Source: Fagopyrum homotropicum
Taxonomy: Eukaryota; Streptophyta; Magnoliopsida; Caryophyllales; Polygonaceae
Assembly: GCA_033239125.1 (NCBI GenBank)
Contig: BSWB01000007.1
Span: 108,072,082 to 108,136,081 of the forward strand
Reading direction: 5' to 3'
DNA length: 64,000 bases
Shown here in pieces: positions 10,160 to 21,726 of the stretch; the stretch's first letter is position 1; each line of letters opens with the position of its first letter. The position numbers and the translations under genes were made by a program. Below the pieces are notes generated by a model that did not search any database, had not been told where the DNA came from, and saw only the letters and a program-made list of their open reading frames with translations.

Positions 10160-11758
10160 GAAGGTGTTCGCCTCAAAGTGTGTGCATCAAAGTCTTAACT
10201 TTATAAAAACTGAATTCAAAGCAAAGCGAACCCGCAGTGTACGGATCGGCGTAGTAAAGCAAGAATTCTAGAGTATCGAACTCAGGGATTTGGGGGGAAC
10301 AAATTCAGTTTATAAAGATCGTCTAGCAAATAAAAGCTTTTGTAAGATTAATTGGGAAAACAACGATTCTAAAGATTCAGGTATCCAATTGTGGCAATTG
10401 ATTTAAGATATTCTAAGGATATAAGGACAGAGTCGGGATTGCAAATGTATAGATCTAAGGTAGGGAATTGTACGGTGAAATTCCAATCCCTTATGTCTCA
10501 CCCAAAGGCTCTCTATAAAGGTTGTTGAGGCTGCAATATAGAAAGGATCAAAGGATAAGATTAAACTCTCAAATACCATGCCCAAACTCAAGGGAAACAA
10601 AGATAAGCCAAAACGGTTAAGGTTGTGACACTCAAAACCGAAGTAGAGGATGTTGAGTCTCACTACTACCTAGAAAAGGTAAGCCAAATCTAGGTTAAAG
10701 CAAATCTTTAACTTTGGATCAAAGCAAAAGCAAAGGACGTATGACAAAGGAAACCACGGCCGTGGAACTCAAGAACAGACCATGGAAAGCCTTGACAACG
10801 AGGTTTCTCGCAACTCTTAGGGTCCAATCTATTTTGGATCAATCTATCATCATCTATACCACAACTATCAACCCTTCACCTTAGAATCGCTTAAGGGTTT
10901 TAGCCAACAATCATCATTGTAAAATCAATAATCAAATAAGAAAGGAATAAAAGATAGAACTTTGAAACCTTAATGAAAAAACCGAAATTAATCTCAATAA
11001 AACCAATAATTTGTCAATGTGTTCAATGTATATGGAATAGAATAAGAATCTCTCACAATACTCAAGGAACAAAGAAGAACGGGATGTCAATCCGCCTTCT
11101 ATCGAAACCCTAAGATATTTCTCCAAGTACGCAATCTTCCAAGCGCGTCCTTCTTCCAATCTTCCCTGTACGCAGTATGATCTTACTATGCAATGCCCTC
11201 GAAAAGCGCTGGATGCAAGCCGTGGGATCCCTTTTGGGGATTTTGACTACCTCCAGTCTTGGGGTTACCGCAGTCTCGGGGCTGTCACCGTCCCAAGTCT
11301 GCCTTTCAATGTTGAAGGCTATCGAACATTTATAGGGATAAATCTAGGGTTTAAAGGTAAAACCCTAAATATTTGGGCTGAAAAGAAGTCGAGCCCGCTG
11401 GTATCAGAAAATACTCTAGGCCGCGTCAGATGATATCATAGAATACTTTGGCGCGTCAGACGGTATCAGAAGATACTTTGGCGCGTCAAACGGTATCTGA
11501 AGATACTTTGGCGCGTCCTAACTTCCTTTTATACTCCTTTTGGTCCCGCTTCAAGGCTTAATCCTTAAATATGTCATTTCGCTTCATAATTCACCAAATT
11601 ACCTATAAATGCAATAAAACTCTATGTAACCTCTATTCTCGAAAAGTAGGTGACTATAACCATAAATGCCATGAATGTATGTCTATGAATGCAAAATAAA
11701 GGGAAAATCTACATAAATATATGCCTAAATAAAGATAATAATTATTGTCATCAGAAGG
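10160..11758 (-). mobile_element. SL1: solo LTR of a third Athila-like family, TSD gaagg
   Basis: LTR 10165-11753 (1589 bp), starting tgttcgcc and ending gtcatca, flanked by perfect gaagg copies (10160-10164 and 11754-11758). A gcaaagcgaacccgcagtgtacgg segment relates it to the AT LTRs, but most of the sequence differs. No internal sequence remains, so it is probably a product of LTR-LTR recombination. Orientation is inferred from the shared terminal sequence. On the minus strand a TATA box (tataaat, about 11329-11335) follows the tandem array at 11408-11520. Confidence 0.85.
11408..11520 (-). repeat. 30-bp tandem repeats with TTTGGCGCG cores in the SL1 promoter region
   Basis: About four copies of a unit of 30 bp (copies at 11440-11469, 11470-11499, a partial 11500-11520 and a diverged one from 11408). 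Each contains tactttggcgcgtc or a variant. The array ends about 75 bp upstream of the putative TATA box in element orientation. TTTGGCGC fits the plant E2F consensus TTTSSCGC. Confidence 0.8.
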
Positions 11759-11795
11759 GGTCGACCACCTATTCCACCTGCAATCCGTGGACAAG

Positions 11796-13555
11796 TGATA
11801 GCATGTATTATTGTCTATATTTTGGGACTTGTTTAGACGTTTTATCTTCAATAATATGCATGTATGGATGTATATTATGGGAATATATTGTTGTTTCATC
11901 TACCTTTACGGGAATCGAGGTCTACACCTAGTTTCGTTGTAATTGTAGGTAAAATGGCACGTTTTGGACTAAATTGGAGCTAAGGAGCTAAGGAATCATT
12001 AGAGCTACATTCTGGAGCTTAAGGAAGAACTCAGGAAGTATGGAAATGATGAAGAAGATTTACTTTGGACCAGATTTGAGAGATTTCACATTCAGTTGAG
12101 ATTCACCTCGGTCAGCTACAGTGTCACCTCGACTGAGGTGATCTTGAGGAGCGTCCCGACCGAGGCGAACACCCTGCCGCCGGCGAGATCTTATTTTTGG
12201 TTGAGATCTTTTAATTATGGAAAGAAGATATCTTATATTTTTGGGCTAGATTTCTGGAAGGAAGATCTTATTTTTGGGAGATCTATTTTAGAGATATGGA
12301 TATATTTTCTAGAAAATTATCTTTTTAAAATATTATTATCTTTGGAAGATAATTCTCCTATAAAAGAGGCTGGATTTTCTACAATTCAGCATCGTCGCAT
12401 GCTTGGAGGCTGAGAATACACAACAATTAGAAATTTTCTGGAAGCTTGAAGGAAGGATTGAAGATCAATCAAGGAAGGATTGATAGTTTGAAGTTAGCTT
12501 TGAGGGAGTTTGTAAGACTTTTTTAGATTCCCTTTTGGTTTGTTGTCTTGTTCAACTTGTGATTTGAGGAACGCTGATTTGTTGTTTATTCGATTCAATT
12601 ATTAAGACCTTTTTCTTAAGGTTTACTTGTTCGAATATCGATTCCCTTCCCTTTTATTCGATTATTATTTTTATGATGATTAGTGGCTAAATCTCTTGTG
12701 CGATTCTAGGGTGATTGGCTGAAAGTTGTGGGAAAGACGATGATAGAATGATCTTAATCCCAGCAGGACCCTGAAAGCTCGAGTCTTTAACCTTAACCCT
12801 AGAACATCTCGCTTAGTCGATGAACATCTCGACCGAGATGGTACATAAACTGAACGAGGTGAAACTTTTCTTAACCGAAACTGAGAGTTAAGTGTTCTAT
12901 TTTGCCAAATCCTTTTCTTATTACACCTTTCCTGGTTCAATGCAAGCCTAGGATGAGACTTACCCGGTGATTCCTTTGTTTGTTTACTATGATCATAAGT
13001 GTAGGTAATAAAGGTTTATCCTTTATTGGGGTTTAAGTGTGCCTTCATCCCAACTTTGTGAGTTAGCCTGAGACTTACCCTGTAAAGGTTGATTCTATTC
13101 CCTTGGGTGGTGTGTTGGTTTGAGATTATAGTTCCTTTCCTTAGTACCTTGAGACTTACCCGGTAATAGGATCTTGAGTTTGGGATAGTGAGTGGTGAGA
13201 CTTACCCGGTGATCTATTCCCACCTTAGAAACACCTTCCCTTTGCAAACCTCAGCTTTGTCCGCGTTATCCTTTGAGATCTTGAGTCAGAAACACAACTA
13301 GATGCTTTAATCCCTAGAATCCACATTTTCCCTTATTTGACCTTATCATCATCTTTGATTGCTTTAATTGCTTTTGTGGTTATTAGTTACTTGACAACCT
13401 ATTCTTGCTTGATTTCACCTAAGTCCCTGAGATCGACCCCTGAAATTCTTGCTTTTTATTACAATTGATCAGTACACTGCGGGTTCGCATCCTTGTATTA
13501 AGCATACTTCTTGGGTTAAAAATTTAAAGCTTGCACACACCGTTTGGAGCGAACA
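11796..13555 (+). repeat. AT2 5' LTR with promoter and repeat landmarks
   Basis: Begins tgatagcatg and ends gagcgaaca (1760 bp). In order it holds the U3 dyad cluster 12104-12168, AT-rich agatct/gatatc words, TATA box TATAAAAG at 12359-12366, the U5 dyad cluster 12805-12861, and four TGAGACTTACCCGGT copies (12954, 13069 with one change, 13150 and 13196). Against the 3' copy I noticed scattered substitutions and a 15-bp length difference near 12262. Confidence 0.9.
12104..12168. promoter_or_regulatory. U3 dyad cluster, AT2 5' LTR
   Basis: A half-site cacctcggtcag, a near-perfect dyad cacctcgactgaggtg (12125-12140) and a third site cccgaccgaggcg, about 190-250 bp upstream of the TATA box. The 3' LTR copy has the perfect dyad cacctcgaccgaggtg at 17320-17335. 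Confidence 0.55.
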
Positions 13556-13561
13556 AGTTTT

Positions 13562-13579
13562 TGGCGCCGTTGCCGGGGA
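13562..13579 (+). other. AT2 primer-binding site (tRNA-Asp)
   Basis: TGGCGCCGTTGCCGGGGA, six bases after the LTR end. It is complementary to the CCCCGGCAACGGCGCCA 3' end of plant tRNA-Asp(GTC). Confidence 0.9.
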
Positions 13580-13659
13580 CTTGGTCTAGACCAAGCTGGT
13601 TGCGGTTGTATTTCGGGGCAATTTCCCTTGTTGCTACTAACCACTCTACTTGAGACACA

Positions 13660-13802
13660 TCTCGGTTTCTATCACAGCGCCTCGACCGAGATGTTCTTGA
13701 GGCAACCGAGGCGACTAGGTCTGACAATCCAGTCAGCCACCTCGGTCCGGTCGGGACCACCTCGACCGAGGTGATATCAGAATCGGCGAGGGGTATAAAA
13801 GG
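13660..13802 (+). promoter_or_regulatory. Putative internal promoter for ORF3 in AT2 (dyad cluster plus TATA)
   Basis: Dyad sites at about 13663-13710 and 13738-13773, including the perfect cacctcgaccgaggtg at 13758-13773, are followed 20 bp later by TATAAAAGG (13794-13802). AT3 and AT4 have the same TATAAAAGG and flanking dyads between their pol region and ORF3. Promoter activity is an inference from position and conservation. Confidence 0.5.
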
Positions 13803-14238
13803 CGAACATATTTCTCTCTCTTCCCTCCCAACTCCCTTTTCGATCACGGCGCATAACCATCTCGTTTTTTCATTTTTCAATCGTTTTCCACGATTTATGC
13901 TCCGATCTCGCAAAGTAAAGAAAGAGGATCAGATTGCAAGAAACAAACTGCAAGATAAACGCCTCGAATCTGCTCAATTTGGGGTTAATTTTGGGAAACC
14001 CTAACTTCTCCTCTCTTTACTAATTTTAGAGATATTTGGCTTTGGTTGCCACATTTTATTACTGAAAAGAGTATAAGTACCCCATAGGAAGCAATTGGTA
14101 GTGTTTTTGGGGGAAAAGAACTGAAAATTAGAGAGAGGAAATCACCTAGTTTTTCGCCTCGGTCTAGTCGAGCTGTGTTTCGGCCGAGGTGTTCTTCAGC
14201 ATGTCAGACCAACTGAGGTGATCTTGTCAGCAGGAATC

Positions 14239-15585
14239 ATGAGTTCTCGATCTGACCGTCAGCTAGTTTTGAGAGATGCTCCCAGTGGTTCTTCCCCTTC
14301 CCCTTCTTCTCGACCTTCTATCCAAGTGATTCATGAGCGTCACCAAGTTGATTTTGATCGCATTTGCGGGCGCCCCATAGTTGCCCCGCGTTTCTTGGAC
14401 GTTCTAGCCTTCGAATGCCTCCACGTGGTGGAGGACTTGAAAAAGATGATTTCTATGGTAGGGCTGGGGCACTTTATGGAGATCCAAGCTCCAACCTACC
14501 TTGAGCCGACCATGGAGTTTGTGAGTTCTGTCACTCACGTGCCAGAGAGGAACAACATCAAGTACCGGTTGCTGAACCGGAACTACCTATGGATCAGTTC
14601 CGAGACATTTTTGGCTTCCCGATTCAAACAGTTTAGAAGTTCCTTCCCGAGTAGTGGCTCGACAGTTCTGGGGGCAGATAGCTCATGTGGTGGAGCATAG
14701 TGACAGATGGAGACCTGGAGACTCCAGGGAGCGCATTATCTTCCACTTAGCTTTTCGTCTAGGCCACCGTATTTTTAGTGAGACTCTTCTGGCGCGTACT
14801 GAGCTGCCCCAGAAGATCAGACAGGGAGAGCTGCTGAGCATGTTTTGCATGGTGACTGGTGGAGTGCCTGACTTTGGAGGCATGCTAGCTGAGGATCTGC
14901 ACCGGATCAAGGGCAAGGCAAAGGGAGATATTTGATGTGGAGGGCTGGTGACTCATATCGCTACAATTATGGGTCTAGACTTGACTGCTTGTACATTGGT
15001 GGCGGCTACAATGCCGCTTGGACTTCAGGAGATGATCACGAGGAGGATACTGGTTCCTCATGGCCTCACTACATCTTACGTAGCTATGCCTTGGGAGCAG
15101 ACTGCCCCTCAGGGTATCTTATGGTCAGCCCAGTTTACAGTCTTTGATCCGCAGTACTGGTCTTCTACATGGCTGCCCTATATAGAGGATGTGAGAGATG
15201 CTGCCCCAGTTTTGGAGGAGGAGCAGTATGATGATGGTGGAGCTGCCATGGAGACTGGCACGGATACAGCCGGCCCTAGTGTGCCAGTTGTCGATTTAGA
15301 CGACGAGGCTACAAAGGAGGAGGCAGCTGCACCATCACAACTTGCCCGGCGTAGAGTCCGCAGATAGAGAGATCTAGTAGCTCACCGACGGATTGATGAG
15401 CTGACGGACCAGATGATCGACTCTTACGCAGCTCTGACAGTGGAGGTTATGGAGCTTAGAGAGAGAGCCATCACTACCAACAGAGGATGATGGAGATCCA
15501 ATTTCACCACACTATGGGTTATCCGTTTGACCCATCTCAGCATCCCTTTATCCCATATCCACCACCACCAGCGGATCAGGACTAG
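14239..15585 (+). pseudogene. AT2 ORF3: Athila ORF-1-like protein, broken
   Basis: Starts at ATG 14239 (MSSRSDRQLV...). The frame shifts near 14590, runs to a TGA at 14933-14935, resumes at once, and meets a TAG near 15366 before the conserved C-terminus (about 15585). It shares with AT3 and AT4 a Ser/Pro-rich N-terminus, a central block (EFW/QFWGQIAH, DRWRPGDSRE, RIFSETLL, KIRQGEL, GD[IC], THIA), an acidic linker, an Arg-rich stretch, a helical RIDEL.DQMIDSYAAL segment and a Pro-rich end. The central pattern resembles the plant Athila ORF-1 family (Pfam ATHILA). I see no signal peptide or membrane helix, so 'envelope' is only a positional label. Role unknown. Confidence 0.75.
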
Positions 15586-16990
15586 AGCTTGCATGGATTT
15601 CTTTTATTATTTATTTTCGCAGTTCAGCATGTCCGGTGAGTTCTCTTATTTTAGACTTGTTTTGACCCATTGGGACAATGTGTCCCAAGTATGGGATATT
15701 TATCTGTATGATTTGACATTGTGTATGCTTGTATGACTCGAGTTGGATATTTATGATTGCTCTATGTGTTTATCTGAGATTACATGCATGCATACAGGTT
15801 TTTGTTTGAGAAAAACGTCAAAAACTGGTTTAAGAAAAAATTTTATGACCTCGACCGGGATGATTCTAGCCAAACGAGGTAAAGCACCTCGGATGACTTA
15901 GAACACCTCGACCGAGGTGGGTTCTTAACTGAAAGTTTTTCAAAACGATTTTTGTGCTTCTTTTCAGGATATGACCTCAGTGATGATTTTGTTTGCACAT
16001 TGGTTTTGAAATCTTTATATGTTCGAAAGGTTTTATGATATGTTTAAGTTGCAAAATGCTTTGTTTGAAATTTTGGCATGTTTAATAATTTTTTTTTATC
16101 AAAATTATGTTGAATTTGAAGGTTGACAGCACATGATGAGTTCTATCACATTCTTCCTGGGATGACTAAGGCAATTTATTCTCTTCTCTTCTTCTTCTTG
16201 ATCATGCTTTAGCCCCTCATATACATATTTGCCTCTCTTTACCTATCTTGGGAATTTGGAAGCAAGCAAAAAGCAAGTGAAAGTAAAGTTGAGATGTTGG
16301 CTGAAAGTTTTAGAAAGAAACAAATAGGTTTGGGGAAGTCAATCATGATGATGAGTAACTCGGCACCATTCACATAGCCGGGTGTTTGTGTCTTGCCAAA
16401 GTCAGATTGAGCAATATTCCTAACGGGTCATGGTATGTTCATCAAGGGTTTGAGGCATCTCGAGAAATTGATGATTGCTGATCTCCTAGGCTTCGGTTAT
16501 TGTGCACCTCTGTCCATGCATCCCAAAAAGTAAAATAAAAATAAGCAAAGCTTATTGGTGGAAGATGTTGTGTTTCAAAGGAAGTGAATTAAGATCATTT
16601 TCCCGGATTCTAGCACCACATTCCCTATATACATCCCACCTTGACACGTTTGTTGACCTCTTTTGGAAGCCCATGAGACCTCGAGCTTGTTGATTGACTT
16701 GGTGGTTTAAACTGGATTATACATGATTGATTTCGATAATTATGATTTATTATGCATTCTATGATTTTATGCAAAGATGAACAGCTTCCTTATATATATA
16801 AAATGTTTTGATCATATCTTGATTATATTTACCATGAAGCATTCTCTTCGAGTGCTCTATGAGTGCAGCACACCACCAAAAATGTTTTGAATTACTTTTC
16901 ATTGATCTTTATGAACTATAATCCATTCTATCTTGTACTTAAGATTTGGAACTGGCTTGGGGACAAGCAAGGGACAAGTATGGGGTATTT
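15586..16990 (+). other. AT2 3' UTR with dyads, hairpin, conserved block and polypurine tract
   Basis: Dyad cluster 15848-15919, ending in a perfect cacctcgaccgaggtg (15904-15919). Conserved block about 16354-16520. Hairpin aataagcaaagcttatt 16540-16556. Polypurine tract agtatggggtattt directly before the LTR at 16991. No ORF is supported; the frame at 16863-17126 crosses the tract into the LTR. Confidence 0.7.
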
Positions 16991-18544
16991 TGATAGCATG
17001 TATTATAGTCTATATTTTGGGACTTGTTTAAACGTTTTATCTTCAATAATCTGCATGTATGGATGTATATTATGTGAATATATTGTTGTTTCATCTACCT
17101 TTATGGGAATTGAGGTCTACACCTAGTTTCGTTATAATTGTAGGTAAAATGGCACGGTTTGGACTAAATTGGAGCTAAGGAGCTAAGGAGTCATTGGAGC
17201 TACATTCTGGAGCTTAAGGAAGAACTCAAGAAGCATGGAAATGATGAAGAAGATTTACTTTGGACCAGATTTGAGAGATTTCACATTCAGTTGAGATTCA
17301 CCTCGGTCAGCTACAGTGTCACCTCGACCGAGGTGATCTTGAGGAGCGTCCCGACCGAGGCGAAAACCCTGCCGCCGGCGAGATCTTATTTTTGGCTGAG
17401 ATCTTTTAATTATGGAAAGAAGATATCTAATATTTTTGGGCTGGATTTCTAGAAGGAAGATCTATTTTAGAGATATGGATATATTTTCTAGAAAATTATC
17501 TTTTTAAGATATATTTTTATCTTTGGAAGATAATTCTCCTATAAAAGAGGCTAGATTTTCTACAATTCAGCATCGTCGCATGCTTGGAGGCTGAGAATAC
17601 ACAACAGTTAAGAAATTTTCTGGAATCTTGAATGAAGGATTGAAGATCAATCAAGGAAGGATTGATAGTTTGAAGTTAGCTTTGAGGGAGTTTGTAAGAC
17701 TTTCTTAGATTCTCTTTTGGTTTGTTGTCTTGTTCAACTTGTGATTTGAGGAACGCTGATTTGTTGTTTATTCGATTCAGTTATTAAGACCTTTTTCTTA
17801 AGGTTTACTTGTTCGAATATCGATTCCCTTCCCTTTTATTCTATTATTGTTTTCATGATGATGAGTGGCTAAATCTCTTGTGCGATTCTAGGGTGATTGG
17901 CTGAAAGTTGTGGGAAAGACGATGATAGAATGATCTTAATCCCAACAGGACCCTGAAAACTCGAGTCTTTAACCTTAACCCGAGAACATCTCGCTCAGTC
18001 GATGAACATCTCGACCGAGATGGTACCTAAACTGAACGAGGTGAAACTTTTCTTATCCGAAACTGAGAGTTAAGTGTTCTAGTTTGCCAAATCCTTTTCT
18101 TATTACACCTTTCCTGGTTCAATGCAAGCCTAGGATGAGACTTACCCGGTGATTCCTTTGTTTGTTTACCATGATCATAAGTGTAGGTAATAAAGGTTTA
18201 TCCTTTATTGGGGTTTGAGTGTGCCTTCATCCCATCTTTGTGAGTTAGCCTGAGACTTACCCTGTAAAGGTTGATTCTATTCCCTTGGGTGGTGTGTTGG
18301 TTTGAGATTATAGTTCCTTTCCTTAGTACCTTGAGACTTACCCGGTAATAGGAGCTTGGGTTTGGGATAGTGAGTAGTGAGACTTACCCGGTGATCTATT
18401 CCCACCTTAGAAACACCTTCCCTTTGCAAACCTCAGCTTTGTCCGCGTTATCCTTTGAGATCTTGAGTCAGAAAAACAACTAGATGCTTTAATCCCTAGA
18501 ATCCACATTTTCCCTTATTTGACCTTATCATCATCTTTCATTGT
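16991..18544 (+). repeat. AT2 3' LTR, first part (interrupted by AT3)
   Basis: Matches 11796 onward up to tcatctttcattg and then breaks at the AT3 terminus at 18545. The remainder is at 30395-30592. The AT3 flanks are attgt (18540-18544) and atttc (30395-30399). The intact 5' LTR reads attgc at this point, so each flank differs from the inferred target by one base. Confidence 0.88.
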
Positions 18545-20301
18545 TGTTCGCTCCAAACGGTGTGTGCAAGCTTTAAATTTATAACCCAAGGTGTATGCTA
18601 AAAACAAGGATGCGAACCCGCAGTGTACAGGTCAATCGTAGTAAAAGCAAGAAATTCCGGGGTGTCGATCTCAGGGACTTAGGTGAAACAAAACAAGTAG
18701 GTTGTCTATGTAATTACTAACCACAAAAGCGATTAAAACAATCAAAGATGATAAAAAGTCAATTAAGGAAATTTGCAATTCTAGGGATTAAAGCATCTAG
18801 TTGTGGTTCCAACTCAAGATCTAAAGATAAAGCGGACAAAGCTGAGATTTTACAAAGGGAAGGTGTTACTAAAGTGGAATAGATCACCGGGTAAGTCTCA
18901 CTACTCACTAATCCCAAACCGTAACTCCTATTACCGGGTAAGTCTCAAGGAATTAAGGAAAAGAACTATAACCTCAAACCAACACACCATCTAAGGGAAT
19001 AAAATCAACCTTTACCGGGTAAGTCTCAGCTAACTCACAAAGATGGGATGAAGGCACACTCAAACCCCAATAAAGGATAAACCTTTATTACCTATACTTA
19101 TGATCTTGGGTAAACAAACAAAAGAATTATCGGGTAAGTCTCATCCTAAGCTTGCATTGAACCATGAAAGGTGTAATAAGAATAGGATTTGGCAAACTCT
19201 AACACCTAACTCTCAGTTTCGGATCAGAAAAGTCACCTCGGTCAGACGAATTCCACCCCAGCCGAGATGTTCATCGACTGAGCAAGATGTTCTAGGGTTA
19301 AGGGAAAAGACTCGAACTTTCAGGGTCCTACTGGAATTTAAGATTATTCTATCATTGTCTTTCCCACAACCTTCAGCCAATCACCCTAGAATCACACAAA
19401 GAAATTAGCCTCTCATCATCATGAAAGCAGTATCAAATATATGGGAAGAAAGTGAATAATTGAACACAAAAACCTTAAGAAAAAGGCTTCAATAACTGAA
19501 TCAATTATCAATCAAACAAGCGTTCCTTGGATCACAATCCAATAAGACAAGTCAACAAAGAAGGGAATCTAAGAAAGTCTTACAAAAACCCTTCACAAAA
19601 CCTATAAAAGCTATGAACTTCCTTCCTTCAATCTTCCTTCAACCTTCAAAAAGGTTCTTCAAATCTTCCAGCCGTAAGCACTCCAATGATAGCGGGATTT
19701 CCGGTGATGCGCCGGTATTGATTTGTGGAAAATCCAGCCCTTTATATAGGAAAATTACCTCCCAAAGATAAAAGATCTTAAAAAGATAATTTCCCATAAA
19801 ATAGGTAAAATATATTAGCTGAATTATCTTCTTCCTTCCAGAAATCCAGCCTAAAAATATAAGAACCTCTTTCCAAAAATAAAAGATCTCAGCCAAGAAT
19901 AAGATATATCTCACCGCGTCCAAGGTGTTCGCCTCGGTCGGGATGCTCCTCTGGATCACCTCGGTTGAGGTGGTACTGTAGCTGACCGAGGTGGCTCTAA
20001 TTTGAATGTGAAATCTCTTAAATCTGGTCCAAAGTGAATCTTTAATCCAATTTCATGCTTCTTGGATTCCTCCTTAAGCTCCTGAATGTAGCTCCAATGA
20101 CTCCTTAGCTCCTTTAGCTCCATTTTGATGCAAAACGTGCCATTTTACCAACGATTACAATGAAACTTGGTGTAGACCTCGATTCCCGCAAAGGTAGATG
20201 AAACGACGATATAATCACATAATATACATCCAAACATGCAGATTATTGAAGATAAAACGTCTAAACAGGTCCCAAAATATAGATTATAATTCATGTTATC
20301 A
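18545..20301 (-). repeat. AT3 3' LTR
   Basis: tgttcgctcc...tgttatca, 1757 bp; the last bases read gttatca against gctatca in the partner LTR. TATA box (TATATAAAG on the minus strand) at 19740-19748. Dyad cluster 19931-19997, with cacctcggttgaggtg near 19957-19972. Four ACCGGGTAAGTCTCA-type repeats lie between about 18885 and 19143; the last begins atcgggtaag. Confidence 0.9.
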
Positions 20302-21726
20302 AAATACCCCATACTTAGCCCTTGCTTGTCCCCAAGCAATTTCCAAATCTAAAATACAAGATAGAATGGATTATAAGTCATAAAGATCAATGAAAAGTAT
20401 CTCAAAACATTTTTAGTGGTGTGCTACAATCATAGATCACTCTAAGATAATGCTTAATGGAATTTAAAATCAAAATATGCTCAAAACATTTTATAAATAT
20501 AAGAAAGTTGTTCATCTTTGCATAAAATCATAGAATGCATAATAAATCATAATCATCGAAATTAATCATGTATAATCCAGTTTAAACCACTAAGTCAATC
20601 AACAAGCTCGAGGTCTCAAGGGCTTCCAAAATAAGGTCAAGAAAGGTGTGAGGGTGGATTGTATATAGGGAATGTGGTGCTAGAATCCGGGAAAATAATC
20701 TTTACTTCACTTCTTTTGAACTTCAACATCTTCCACCAATAAGCTTTGCTTATTTACTTTTTTATTTTACTTTTTGGGATGCATGGACAGAGGTGCACAA
20801 TAACCGAAGCCTAGGAAATCAGCAATCATCAATTTCTCGAGATGCCTCAAACCCTTGATGCACATACCATGACCCGTTAGGAATATCGCTCAATCCGACT
20901 TTGGCAAGACACAAACACCCGGCTATGTGAATGGTGCCGAGTTACTCATCATCATGATTGACTTCCCCAAACCTATTTTGTTTCTCTCTAACTTTCAGCC
21001 AACATCTCAACTTTTCTTTCACTTGCTTTTCACTTTTGCTTGCTTCCAAATTCCCGAATAGGTAAAGGGAGGAAAATATGTATATGAGGGGCTAAGCATG
21101 ATCAAGAAGAAGAAGAGAAGAGAATGAATTGCCTTGGTCTTTCCAGGAAAAAGTGAGAGAACTCATCATGTGGTCTCAACCTTCAAATTCAACATAATTT
21201 GGATAAAAACAAAGTATTAAACATGCTACATATTTCAAACAAAGCATTTAGCAACTTAAACATATCATAAAACCTTTCAAACATATAAAGATTTCAAAAC
21301 CAGTCAGCAATCAAAAATCATCACTGTGGTCATATCCAGATAAGAAGCACAAAAATCGTTTCGAAAACTGTTCCAGTTAAGCCACCTCGGTCGAGATGTT
21401 CTAAGTCAACCGAGGTACTGTACCTCGATTGGTCAAAGTCACATCGGTCGAGGTCATAAATTTTTTTTTAAAACCAGTTTTTGACGTTTTTCTCAATCAA
21501 ATAACCTGTATGCATGCATGTAGTCTCAGATAAGCATATAGAGCAAAATAAAACATAAATATCCATCGAGTCAAGTCATATATCCACATAAGTCAAATAA
21601 TATATCCAAATACCCCATACTTGGGACACATTGTCCCAATGGGTCAAAATAAGTCTAAGAAAACAAAATACTCACCGAATAAAGCTGAGTTGCATAATAA
21701 ATAAATAAAGAAAATCCTGCAAGCTC
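20302..21726 (-). other. AT3 3' UTR and polypurine tract
   Basis: Polypurine tract next to 20302 (gtatggggtattt on the element strand), hairpin 20738-20754, conserved block about 20780-20950, dyad sites 21383-21460. Nothing coding. Confidence 0.7.

Noticed and set aside
12096..12413. Plus-strand ORF across the AT2 U3 region
   Set aside because: Runs through dyads and the TATA box of an LTR; no protein family.
13562..13579. Could the TGGCGCCGTTGCCGGGGA word be a tRNA gene end?
   Set aside because: Only the 18-base 3'-complement is present, directly after an LTR in each element; no cloverleaf upstream, so it is a primer site.
13524..13913. Minus-strand ORF over the AT2 primer site and ORF3 promoter
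   Set aside because: Antisense to the primer site and internal promoter; its Arg/Ser richness comes from the dyad repeats.
14218..15367. Interpreting ORF3 as a viral envelope gene
   Set aside because: Position fits but no signal peptide, membrane helix or fusion motif is visible; the conserved block resembles Athila ORF-1.
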